The notes below the pieces were generated by a model. The model ran no database searches and had not been told where the DNA came from. It saw only the letters and a list, made by a program, of their open reading frames with translations. 60,951 bases of DNA from an uncultured Brachyspira sp. (lineage in GTDB: Bacteria; Spirochaetota; Brachyspiria; Brachyspirales; Brachyspiraceae), in assembly GCF_944393015.1 (NCBI RefSeq), contig NZ_CALXYQ010000014.1, forward strand, positions 1-60,951. Reading direction: 5' to 3'. The translations under genes and the position numbers were made by a program. This document shows, one piece after another, positions 27,726 to 35,817 of this stretch (position 1 is its first letter; each line of letters starts with the position of its first letter).

Positions 27726-27753
27726 TTGACATAAAAATAAAATATTTTATAAT
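27726..27753 (+). promoter_or_regulatory. Consensus promoter upstream of the riboswitch
   Basis: TTGACA (27726-27731) and TATAAT (27748-27753) are separated by 16 bp, both perfect matches to the sigma70 consensus. Transcription should begin about 27760, about 15 nt before the aptamer. Confidence 0.75.
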
Positions 27754-27774
27754 GCAATTAGGCAATAACTATAC

Positions 27775-27840
27775 AGCTTATATAAGTTCATAATATGGCT
27801 GAACGTTTCTACCAATTACCTCAATAATTGACTATAAGTT
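27775..27840 (+). promoter_or_regulatory. Purine riboswitch aptamer, guanine type
   Basis: The three-way junction can be drawn by eye. P1 is AGCTTATA with TATAAGTT. P2 is GTTCA with TGAAC around an AATATGG loop. The J2/3 core is GTTTCTAC. P3 is CAATTA with TAATTG, and J3/1 is ACT. The loop-loop contact GG/CC is kept. Core positions U22, U47 and U51 are U, and position 74 is C (27832), which specifies guanine rather than adenine. P2 has one pair fewer than in xpt. ACCTC in the P3 loop region is complementary to GAGGT of the downstream Shine-Dalgarno, hinting at translational control. I see no clear terminator. Confidence 0.9.
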
Positions 27841-27876
27841 TTTATGCCTTATTTTAATTAACGGAGGTATCAATAT

Positions 27877-29247
27877 ATGTCTAGTCTATTTATCAAAAAT
27901 GCTTCTTCTATAGTTACATGCGATAATAATGATACGGTTCATAACTCCAGCAATTTATTTATAGAGAATGGAGTTATAACTTATATCGGTAAAGAAACAA
28001 AAGAAGAAAAAAACGCTGATAAAGTAATTGACGCTGAAGGCTGTTTTGTATATCCGGGACTTATAAATACTCATCATCATTTATTTCAAATATTCACTAG
28101 AAATCTTCCTCAGGTTCAGAATATGGAATTATTCGAATGGCTTACTAATTTATACGAAATATGGAAAAATCTTAATAATGATGTTGTATATTATAGTTCT
28201 ATGACAGCAATGGGTGAATTACTAAAAACAGGCTGCACAACATGTTTTGATCATCATTATTTATTTCCTAATAACAATGCAGAAGGAATATTAGATTCTC
28301 AATTTGCTGCTGCTAAAGATTTGGGAATAAGAATGTATGCTTCAAGAGGAAGTATGGATTTGAGTAAAAAAGACGGAGGACTTCCTCCTGATTCTGTGGT
28401 TCAGTCAATAGATGATATTTTAAAAGACTGTCAGAGAGTAGTTGAAAAATATCATGACAGCTCAAAATACTCTATGAATATGGTGGCATTAGCTCCTTGT
28501 GCTCCTTTCAATGTTACTGGTGAATTATTAAAGCAGTCTGCTATTTTAGCTAGAGATTTGAAAGTAAGGCTTCACACTCATTTATGCGAAACTAAAGATG
28601 AAGAAGTTTTTGTAAGAGAAAAATTCAATATGCGTCCTTTGGAATATATGGAATCTCTTGGCTGGGTTGGTGAAGATGTATGGTATGCTCATGGAATTCA
28701 TTTTAATGAAAAAGAGTTAAAATATTTGGCTGATACAAAAACAGGTGTAGCTCATTGTCCAATATCAAACATGAAATTAAGTTCCGGAGTTTGCAGAATA
28801 CCTGAAATGCTTGAATTAGGAGTGCCTGTAGGTTTGGCAGTTGATGGAAGTGCAAGCAATGACGGTTCTAGTTTGCTTGAAGAAATGAGAGTATGCTATT
28901 TGCTTCATAGACTCAATTCAAGCGATAAAGCTCCTAGTGGCTATGATATATTAAAAATTGCAACAAATGGAGGAGCAAAAGTCTTAGGCAGAGATGATAT
29001 AGGAAGTTTAGAAATAGGAAAAGCAGGAGACTTATTCATGATAGACATGAGAAAATTAGAAATGGTAGGTGCTAATTTCGATCCTAAATCTTTATTCGGT
29101 ACTATAGGCTGGAAGAATACTGTTGATTATACTGTTGTTAATGGAAAAGTTGTTGTGGAAAAAGGAAAAATTATTACTATAGATGAAGAAAAAATATATA
29201 AACTTGCTGATGACACAGAAAATAAATATCTTAGTAAAGCAAAATAA
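27877..29247 (+). CDS. Amidohydrolase, probable 8-oxoguanine deaminase
   Basis: This 456-aa enzyme belongs to the metal-dependent amidohydrolase superfamily, in the ATZ/TRZ and guanine-deaminase-like branch. Metal ligands are in NTHHHLFQ (66-68), the His of RLHTHLCET, and YAHGIHF; the catalytic Asp is in AVDGSASNDGS. The stretch GGLPPDSVVQS is characteristic of 8-oxoguanine deaminases, which convert 8-oxoguanine to urate. A guanine-type riboswitch in its leader fits a purine substrate. The ribosome binding site is GGAGG. It is monocistronic with a strong terminator. An alternative within the family would be guanine deaminase or a related aminohydrolase. Confidence 0.85.
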   Translation: MSSLFIKNASSIVTCDNNDTVHNSSNLFIENGVITYIGKETKEEKNADKVIDAEGCFVYPGLINTHHHLFQIFTRNLPQVQNMELFEWLTNLYEIWKNLNNDVVYYSSMTAMGELLKTGCTTCFDHHYLFPNNNAEGILDSQFAAAKDLGIRMYASRGSMDLSKKDGGLPPDSVVQSIDDILKDCQRVVEKYHDSSKYSMNMVALAPCAPFNVTGELLKQSAILARDLKVRLHTHLCETKDEEVFVREKFNMRPLEYMESLGWVGEDVWYAHGIHFNEKELKYLADTKTGVAHCPISNMKLSSGVCRIPEMLELGVPVGLAVDGSASNDGSSLLEEMRVCYLLHRLNSSDKAPSGYDILKIATNGGAKVLGRDDIGSLEIGKAGDLFMIDMRKLEMVGANFDPKSLFGTIGWKNTVDYTVVNGKVVVEKGKIITIDEEKIYKLADDTENKYLSKAK

Positions 29248-29292
29248 TAAGTAAGATAATTAATTGACTCCTTGTTTAATATACAAAAATAT

Positions 29293-29324
29293 ACACGGCT
29301 TTATTTATAGAGCCGTGTTTTTTA
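29293..29324 (+). terminator. Terminator after the deaminase gene
   Basis: A perfect stem ACACGGCT/AGCCGTGT is followed by a T run. Confidence 0.92.
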
Positions 29325-29408
29325 TTTTTCATAATTAATGTCTCCCATTATATAATTGACAATTATGCAATATAATATAGTATTGAAACAATATGGAGAA
29401 TGAATATT

Positions 29409-30929
29409 ATGAAAAAAAATTATCTTATTTTAATTTTTATATTAATAACAATATTGTCATGTAACAAAAATAATGTTTTACACCCTAAAGAAAGAGGAAA
29501 ACTTACAATAATTCATATGAATGATACTCATGGAAAAGATGAAGAAGAAAATGGAATGTATGGAGCTGCTAGAAGAGCTGCTTACATTAAGCAAGTAAAA
29601 GCAACTAATGATAATGTTTTAGTTCTTCATGCTGGAGATACAATTACAGGGAGCATTTATTCCACAGTTTTCAAGGGGCAAGATGAAGTTAAAATTATGA
29701 ATGAGCTTGGAGTAGCTGCTGCAACAGTTGGAAACCATTTTATAGATTATGGACTTGATAATTTTAATCAAATAATAAAAGACAGAAAATTTCCTACTCT
29801 ATCAGTAAATATAAAAAATAAATCAGACAATGGCTATTATGTTAAACCTTATATGGTAACTAATATAAATGGCATAAAAATTGCTGTAGTAGGTGTAACT
29901 ATAAAGAATGCAGGATACAATCCTCAATACATTCAAAATTTAATATTTGAAGACGAAATACAATCATTAAAAACTTTTATGTCAGAAATTCCTTTAAACA
30001 CAACTAATGATGTTACAATACTTTTAAGCCATGCAGGATATAATATTGATATAGAAATTGCCAATGCTATGCCTAATACTTTTGATGTTATAATAGGAGG
30101 ACATACTCATACAGTGCTTCAAAATGCTGACATAGTTAATGGTACACCAATAGTACAGGCTGGATGTTACGGGCAGTATTTAGGAAATATTAATTTAAAT
30201 GCCAATGATGGAAATGTATCAGGTTTTAATTATAAATTAGTTCCAATGGATAGCAGTATAGAACAAGATGCGGATATGCTTGCTTTAGTTAATGAAATGA
30301 AAGCTAGAGTAGAACAGGAATCTAATGTAAGAATAGGTACTTTATCTGAAGATTTAACTTATAATGTTACAGAAATCAGATCTAAATCTACACCTTTAGG
30401 AAATTTCGTATGCGACTTAATATATGATTCTAATCAGGAAGGAGATAAGGCCGATATAGTGTTTATCAATGGCGGAGGAATAAGAGCTGGATTTACTAAA
30501 GGCGATATAACATTAGCAAATATAATGACAGTTTCACCGTATGATAATCAAGTAATATTAATTACATTAACAGGAAAAGATATACTTGATTTACTAAGAG
30601 TAGCCTGCAAAAAAAGTACAGTAATTCCAGAAAATTCCGGCGGAAGTTTCCTTCAAATGTCAAAAGGAATGGAAGTTAGATATAGCAGTAATGGAGATTT
30701 AATATCTGCTAAATTAAATAGTGTAGATATAAATGAATCTCAATCATACAGAGTAGCTTTATCTTCATTCATATATAGCAGCAGTGATTATGTCAATATT
30801 ACTCAGAAAGGACAGAATGTTAATATGACAGGCAAAGACTGCAGAGATGATATGATATCAAAAATAAAAGCTCTAAACAATATACCTTCTAGTTATATAG
30901 ATAAGACAGTTAGAATCAATGTTCAGTAA
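29409..30929 (+). CDS. 5'-nucleotidase/metallophosphoesterase lipoprotein (UshA-like)
   Basis: This 506-aa exported enzyme has a signal peptide ending in lipobox LSC. The N-terminal metallophosphatase domain shows HMNDTHGK, LHAGDTITGS, VGNHFIDYG, LLSHAG and IGGHTHT. The Glu usual in GNHE is Phe, but the His-Asp pair is kept. The C-terminal substrate domain has FINGGGIRAGFTKGDIT and MTVSPYDNQ. It should release phosphate from nucleotides in the periplasm or at the surface. GGAG at 29395-29398 sits 10 nt before the ATG at 29409, so this start is chosen over the ATG at 29400. It is monocistronic with a terminator. Confidence 0.93.
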   Translation: MKKNYLILIFILITILSCNKNNVLHPKERGKLTIIHMNDTHGKDEEENGMYGAARRAAYIKQVKATNDNVLVLHAGDTITGSIYSTVFKGQDEVKIMNELGVAAATVGNHFIDYGLDNFNQIIKDRKFPTLSVNIKNKSDNGYYVKPYMVTNINGIKIAVVGVTIKNAGYNPQYIQNLIFEDEIQSLKTFMSEIPLNTTNDVTILLSHAGYNIDIEIANAMPNTFDVIIGGHTHTVLQNADIVNGTPIVQAGCYGQYLGNINLNANDGNVSGFNYKLVPMDSSIEQDADMLALVNEMKARVEQESNVRIGTLSEDLTYNVTEIRSKSTPLGNFVCDLIYDSNQEGDKADIVFINGGGIRAGFTKGDITLANIMTVSPYDNQVILITLTGKDILDLLRVACKKSTVIPENSGGSFLQMSKGMEVRYSSNGDLISAKLNSVDINESQSYRVALSSFIYSSSDYVNITQKGQNVNMTGKDCRDDMISKIKALNNIPSSYIDKTVRINVQ

Positions 30930-30947
30930 ATAAGAAACAATATATAA

Positions 30948-30988
30948 ATATCATACTTAATCATTTAAATTAAGTATGATATTTTTTA
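30948..30988. terminator. Bidirectional terminator
   Basis: A 13 bp perfect stem, ATATCATACTTAA with TTAAGTATGATAT, is followed by T residues. It separates two convergent genes. Confidence 0.9.
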
Positions 30989-31017
30989 TTTTAAATTTTT
31001 TACTTTAATTTTTTATA

Positions 31018-32148
31018 TTAAAACTTTCTTTTTAATACTATAGCTTTATGAGGGCATAATTCCTGACAGCAATAACAAGATATACAATGTTTATAATAAT
31101 ATTCAGGCGGATAATCTTTACCTTTTTTATCAAAATTAAGTGCAAGTGGTGTTACAGGGCAAACCTTTACGCAAACACCGCATTTCACACATTTATTTTT
31201 TTCTATTACAGGTTTAGGTATTATCGTTGCAAAAAGTCTTTTAATTATAGGGAATTTACTCAACTTCATTAAACTTCTTCCTATACCTATTCCTTTATGA
31301 GGCTTTTTGAAATCTGTTACCTTTACGCTTTCTATACCATCGCCGACAACTTCTATTTCCTCTTTATTTGAAAATCCATGTTTAAATCCCATTTTCAAAG
31401 TTGGTATACTATTATAATCGAATGATATTATTTGAGAAGCAACATAATCCAAAGCTACAGCATCTGCTGACACTATTAAAGCATTAACTTTTCTAGGGTT
31501 TCCGTTTCTAGGTCCGTTGCCTTCCATAGCTAAAATTCCGTCCATTATATAAAGTTTTGGATTAACAAGTTTATTCAAATCAAGAAGCATAGTAGAAAAA
31601 TCTTCAAAATCTGGAAGCTTCAAATGATATTCTGCCTTTCTAAAACCTGGTATGCATCCAAATTGATTTTTTACTGCTCCTGTCATAGTTGTAAGGGCAT
31701 GCGATTTTAATTTCGGTAAACTTATTATTACATCAGCTTCCTGTATAGGCTTTGCTATAGTAAAACTTTTCTCCTGCACTCCGTCATCATAAGTAACACC
31801 TACAGGCTCTTCAAAATCAGCGTATTTAACATTCAATTTATTGGCTATTTCATCTATACCAGATTTCAATGCCACACTGCTTCCCTTACCTATTCCCGGA
31901 GAATCTCCATAAGAAATATTTTTAGTTTTTTCATGAAGTATAGATACAATAGCCTCAAATACTACTGGGTGAGTTGTTACAGATCTTTCAGCAGTTTCAG
32001 CAGCTAAAAAATTAGGTTTAAGCAATACCTTATCATTTTCTTTAACAAATAAATCTATTCCGCCAATCAAATCTATAGCTTTTTTAATAGCAGATTTAAC
32101 TTCCTCTAAATCATAATTTTCACATTTTATTACAGCAACTTTACTCAT
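31018..32148 (-). CDS. DUF362 protein with two 4Fe-4S clusters
   Basis: This 376-aa protein has the DUF362 domain (about 1-290). It shows VLLKPNFL, TTHPVVFEAI, YGDSPGIGKGSS, ISLPKLKSHALTTMTGAVKN and a YIMDGI motif. A C-terminal ferredoxin-like pair of clusters follows: CVKCGVCVKVCPV and CISCYCCQELCP. It is probably a cytoplasmic redox protein of unknown substrate. The start is placed at the ATG at 32148, since AGGAG lies 6 nt upstream. A longer frame to 32184 adds 12 residues without a ribosome binding site. It is monocistronic, convergent with the nucleotidase. Confidence 0.9.
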   Translation of the reverse strand: MSKVAVIKCENYDLEEVKSAIKKAIDLIGGIDLFVKENDKVLLKPNFLAAETAERSVTTHPVVFEAIVSILHEKTKNISYGDSPGIGKGSSVALKSGIDEIANKLNVKYADFEEPVGVTYDDGVQEKSFTIAKPIQEADVIISLPKLKSHALTTMTGAVKNQFGCIPGFRKAEYHLKLPDFEDFSTMLLDLNKLVNPKLYIMDGILAMEGNGPRNGNPRKVNALIVSADAVALDYVASQIISFDYNSIPTLKMGFKHGFSNKEEIEVVGDGIESVKVTDFKKPHKGIGIGRSLMKLSKFPIIKRLFATIIPKPVIEKNKCVKCGVCVKVCPVTPLALNFDKKGKDYPPEYYYKHCISCYCCQELCPHKAIVLKRKF

Positions 32149-32189
32149 AGAACTCCTATTATTGCTAATAAAAATTGTTTGCATAGATA

Positions 32190-32212
32190 CTCCGACAAGT
32201 AAACTTACCGGA
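32190..32212. repeat. Short inverted repeat upstream of the DUF362 gene
   Basis: CCGACAAGTAAACTTACCGG forms an imperfect palindrome with inner arms AAGT/ACTT. It lies between the start of the DUF362 gene and a family 2 repeat. It may be a repeat remnant or an operator. Confidence 0.35.
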
Positions 32213-32255
32213 CGCTCACAATTTTTATAATTAGCTTTTAATACTTTAAATTATT

Positions 32256-32330
32256 TATTATTATTGTTATGCTCGCCTACGCCTAAAGGCTTAACTTAAT
32301 AAATTAAGTTAAGGGCTTCGGCTCGCTTTT
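32256..32330 (-). repeat. Dispersed repeat family 2 copy
   Basis: Read on the minus strand, it goes from GCGAGCCGAAGCCCTTAAC through a TTAACTTAATTTATTAAG palindromic middle to GGCGAGCATAACAATAAT. It is the inverse of the copy at 21641-21730. Confidence 0.65.
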
Positions 32331-32440
32331 ATATCTTTATTCTAGTATTAAAAAATTATTCTTTATATAAATTATATAAAAATTAGTGTAATTGTAAATA
32401 GCTAAAATTATTAATATTCTTAAATTTTTTATTTAATTAT

Positions 32441-32881
32441 TTTCTTTAACGCACGGTAAGTAAAGCTATATTCATAATTAAAATTGCCATTATTAGTTGA
32501 TTCACATATTAAATTTTATTCACCGTGCGGTAATAAATACTATAATACTTATTTAAACTTGGGTGGGCAGCAAAAATAACAGTAAAAATTTTTAAAGAAA
32601 ATAAAGCAAAAATGAAAAAAAATAATAAAAAGCCTATAGGGCGGGCATGTAAATAAAGTTTTAAAACTTATTTTCATTCCCACACTTTATATTTTTTTAC
32701 TTAATTTTAATTTTTTATTTTTCACTTTCTTATTGCTTAATTAGAACTTATAGCACCCACCCAAGTGATTTTTAAATTTAAAATATCAATACCGCACGCA
32801 GAACTAAATTAAAAACATACACTTATTTTTAATTATAATCAAAATAAAAATTGAAGTTTTGTTTACCGTGCGTTAAAGAAA
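32441..32881. repeat. 441 bp imperfect long palindrome
   Basis: The 19 bp ends TTTCTTTAACGCACGGTAA (32441-32459) and their exact reverse complement (32863-32881) frame the element. Inside, TACCGCACG and its complement, then ACTTGGGTGGG (32557-32567) and its complement (32756-32766), share the same midpoint near 32661. The centre is AAGTTTTAAAACTT. The whole block is therefore one decayed inverted repeat with no coding frame. It fills most of the gap between the DUF362 and glycosyltransferase genes. Confidence 0.9.
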
Positions 32882-32904
32882 TTTTAATTATATTTTAAAT
32901 AATT

Positions 32905-33903
32905 TTATTTATCATTCTTATAATATTTGTATCTGTTTTCTCTATATCGTATAGATACATCTTTTCCAAATAATGTAAATCTTATATAATTATATTTGCA
33001 TTTTATTTTACTATAATACTCTTTTATTGTGTTAGACTCTATAAAAATAATAAACTCTTTAGAAAAATATTTATTGTAATCTTCTTTATCAATATCTTTT
33101 ACAACTTTATTTAAAGTATTTTTTATAATATCAAAAATCTTTCTCTCATCATCAGGAGTAAAATTTTTTGTTCTAAATGCAAGAAAAGCCTCGCCTTCAA
33201 TATATTTAGCAAATGATAAAGACTTACTATCCCAAAAATTATATTTAGTATAAAAATCCTCTAATAACTCAAACCATTTAGGTATAGCTTCCAATAATAT
33301 CTTAGGTTCTTTAACAGCTCTTTGTGAATCCTGTCCAGACCTTTTCACATAATGATAATTTACACTGTATTCAAAACTAACATTATTAGTATACATTAAA
33401 AGTTCATGCGAAAATATCCCATCTTCTCCAGGCTGAACATTCAATGGATATCTCAAATATTTATAATTATCTAATATAGACTTTTTGATAAACATTGACC
33501 AAGTTGGAAGTGCTGAATGATAATCTTTATTTACTCTTTTATCTAAATTCCAAAAACTGCTTAATACCACTAAATCACTGTTATTTTTTTTAGCATTATT
33601 ATAAAAAACTTCAATAAAATTATTATCTATATAATCATCACTGTCAATACAAAATAAATATTCGCCTTTAGCCTTATCTATTCCGTCATTTCTTGCTGCA
33701 GATACTCCGGCATTTTTTTTATCTATTATAATTATTCTATTATCTTTATTAGCATACTCTTTTAATATCTCAAGCGAATCATCAGTAGATCCGTCATTAA
33801 TACATATTATTTCTAAATTTTTATATGTCTGATTAATTACACTATCCAAACAAGCTCTTAAATATTTTGAAACATTATAAACAGGTATTATTATACTAAT
33901 CAT
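32905..33903 (-). CDS. Family 2 glycosyltransferase
   Basis: This 332-aa cytoplasmic GT-A enzyme opens with ISIIIPVYNVSKYLRACLDSV. Nucleotide-binding residues are in CINDGSTDDSLEIL, the AGVSAARNDGIDKAKGEY loop follows, and the metal-binding DSDD lies in FCIDSDDYID. It should transfer a sugar from a nucleotide donor, probably to lipopolysaccharide-like or other surface glycan. The C-terminus (about 280-332) is Lys/Tyr-rich and less conserved. It is a single gene bounded by the long palindrome and a terminator of the next operon. Confidence 0.94.
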   Translation of the reverse strand: MISIIIPVYNVSKYLRACLDSVINQTYKNLEIICINDGSTDDSLEILKEYANKDNRIIIIDKKNAGVSAARNDGIDKAKGEYLFCIDSDDYIDNNFIEVFYNNAKKNNSDLVVLSSFWNLDKRVNKDYHSALPTWSMFIKKSILDNYKYLRYPLNVQPGEDGIFSHELLMYTNNVSFEYSVNYHYVKRSGQDSQRAVKEPKILLEAIPKWFELLEDFYTKYNFWDSKSLSFAKYIEGEAFLAFRTKNFTPDDERKIFDIIKNTLNKVVKDIDKEDYNKYFSKEFIIFIESNTIKEYYSKIKCKYNYIRFTLFGKDVSIRYRENRYKYYKNDK

Positions 33904-33982
33904 ATTTTCTATATCCGTATAAACTATAATTTCATACTAATTTATTATATTATAACAAATTATTTTTTAAAGTACACAATAT

Positions 33983-34015
33983 AAAAAAAGAGAGGTAATA
34001 AATACCTCTCTTAAA
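33983..34015 (-). terminator. Terminator of the thioredoxin-like lipoprotein genes
   Basis: The stem AGAGAGGTA/TACCTCTCT is flanked by A and T tracts, 20 bp beyond the stop of the gene at 34033. Confidence 0.85.
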
Positions 34016-34032
34016 AATTTATTTAATGATAA

Positions 34033-34860
34033 TTAATTATTTTCATTTATATATGATAATAAATTTTCGTACTGAAGTTTCATATTTTCAGGAACTTTAG
34101 GATCATTAATAAGTTTTTCTAAATATTTTTTAGGCTCATCTTTTTCACCTGCTAAAGCCATCATAACAGCTTTGTAATAATGTGCTATATAAACCTCTTC
34201 AGATTTAGAATAATTTTTTATTATATCATCAAAATATTTATTAGCATTATCATAATCTTTTTTTTGAGCCTTTATCAAACCAAAACCAAGTAAATATTTA
34301 GGCATTTTTTCTTTAGATATAGCTTTTTTCTGAATTAAAGCATCGTATATTTTTTGAGATTCTACTTCATTACCTGATTCTAAATACAAATCTAATTTTT
34401 CCAAAGTAGGCTCTTTGTTTGCTAATACTGAATTTACTTTATGCAATTTTTCTATGGCATTTTTCATATAAGGAACAAATTTTTCACCTTCAACATATCC
34501 GCCTACATTTTCCAATATGAAACCGTCAGCACTTATAAAAAGTATTGTAGGAAATCCTTGAACTCCATATCTATGTGCTATCTCAGCCCCTTCTTCTGAT
34601 GTTTCAGGATTTAATTTAATAGAAACCATTTTCTTAGCAACATCTATAACATCTTTATGTGAATAAGTATTTTTATCTAACTCCTTACACCAAGTACACC
34701 AATCAGTATAAACATCTATCATTATAGGTACATTCTTTTCTTTAGCCTTTTTCATAGCTGTAGCCAAATCTTTTTCCCATTTTATTTCGGCACTTGCCTC
34801 ATTACAAGAAATAACGGATATAAATATCATTATAAAAATTATTAATATATTTTTATTCAT
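34033..34860 (-). CDS. Thioredoxin-like lipoprotein with CTWC motif
   Basis: This 275-aa exported protein has lipobox VISC (Cys 19). A thioredoxin-fold domain spans about 27-145 with the redox motif WCTWC (Cys55/Cys58) and a cis-proline in GFPTILFI. The C-terminal part (about 160-275) is helical and TPR-like. It resembles DUF255/thiol:disulfide interchange proteins such as the DsbD C-terminal domain and is probably periplasmic. AAGGAG gives a good ribosome binding site. It is the downstream member of a tandem pair and is 59 bp from its paralogue, which carries a different CxxC. Confidence 0.9.
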   Translation of the reverse strand: MNKNILIIFIMIFISVISCNEASAEIKWEKDLATAMKKAKEKNVPIMIDVYTDWCTWCKELDKNTYSHKDVIDVAKKMVSIKLNPETSEEGAEIAHRYGVQGFPTILFISADGFILENVGGYVEGEKFVPYMKNAIEKLHKVNSVLANKEPTLEKLDLYLESGNEVESQKIYDALIQKKAISKEKMPKYLLGFGLIKAQKKDYDNANKYFDDIIKNYSKSEEVYIAHYYKAVMMALAGEKDEPKKYLEKLINDPKVPENMKLQYENLLSYINENN

Positions 34861-34919
34861 AGTTTTCTCCTTATTTTAATTATACTATTATAAAGTATTT
34901 TAATAATAAAACAATATAT

Positions 34920-35732
34920 TTAATTAGAACTAAAATAATCTATAAAGTCTAAATACTCATTTTTTATTCCGTCTGGAACTTGATTTGTAAGATTCTCTAT
35001 ATATTTTATACCCTCATTTGTCTGAGCGTTATTAACTATCATATCCAAAGCTTTATAATAATGAGCTATATAAACTTCATTATAATTACTATATTTGCTT
35101 ATTATTTCATCAAAATATTTCATTCCTTCTTCCTGCTTATTATTATCTAAAAGCAAAAGAGCAATACTTGACATATATCTAGGCATTTTATCTTCAGGTA
35201 TTTTATTTTCTGATGTTAGTTTATTATACATATCCAAAGCTTCATTGTCATAGCCTGACTCAAGATATATATCTAATTTATCTAATGAAATATTATCATC
35301 TTTGAATATAGTCTTCACTCTATCATTTCTTTCCTTCATGCCATTCATTTCATTTATTAATTCACCGCTTTCAATATAGCCTACTATTCTTTTTAAAATA
35401 AATCCGTCGTTATTTATAAAAAGCATAGTAGGAAAACCTAATATATTATATTTTTTAAGTATATCTTTACCGTTAGGCATTTTTTCAGGATTGAATTTTA
35501 ACGCTATAAAATTTGTACTGCTATCAATTACACTTTTATTTTTAAAAGTAGTTTTATCCATTTCTTTGCATGCACCGCACCAATCCGTATATATATCCAT
35601 CATTATTATTTTATTTTCTGACTTTGATTTTTCAACTGATACATCAAAATCACTCTCCCAATTTATTTTACCAGTATTAGAACAAGATACTAGCAATACA
35701 AAGCTAAAAATAATTATACATAATTTATTCAT
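34920..35732 (-). CDS. Thioredoxin-like lipoprotein with CGAC motif
   Basis: This 270-aa paralogue of the neighbouring gene has the same plan. The lipobox is LVSC (Cys 17), the thioredoxin domain has WCGAC (Cys52/Cys55) and GFPTMLFI, and the C-terminal half is helical and TPR-like. The two proteins align along their whole length, so they arose by tandem duplication. The changed residues between the cysteines should alter redox potential. It is expected in the periplasm as a lipid-anchored thiol reductase or isomerase. The AAGGA ribosome binding site is present. Confidence 0.9.
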   Translation of the reverse strand: MNKLCIIIFSFVLLVSCSNTGKINWESDFDVSVEKSKSENKIIMMDIYTDWCGACKEMDKTTFKNKSVIDSSTNFIALKFNPEKMPNGKDILKKYNILGFPTMLFINNDGFILKRIVGYIESGELINEMNGMKERNDRVKTIFKDDNISLDKLDIYLESGYDNEALDMYNKLTSENKIPEDKMPRYMSSIALLLLDNNKQEEGMKYFDEIISKYSNYNEVYIAHYYKALDMIVNNAQTNEGIKYIENLTNQVPDGIKNEYLDFIDYFSSN

Positions 35733-35817
35733 CTGATATTTTCCTTAATTATTTTTACTATTTATAAATTATAAAAAATCTTCTATATTAAAAACAATCA
35801 AATTCTATAAATGTAAA

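Noticed and set aside
29356-29381. TTGACA with TATAAT upstream of the nucleotidase gene as promoter
   Set aside because: The spacing is only 9 bp to the perfect -10 box; alternative -10 boxes are poor, so no promoter is called.
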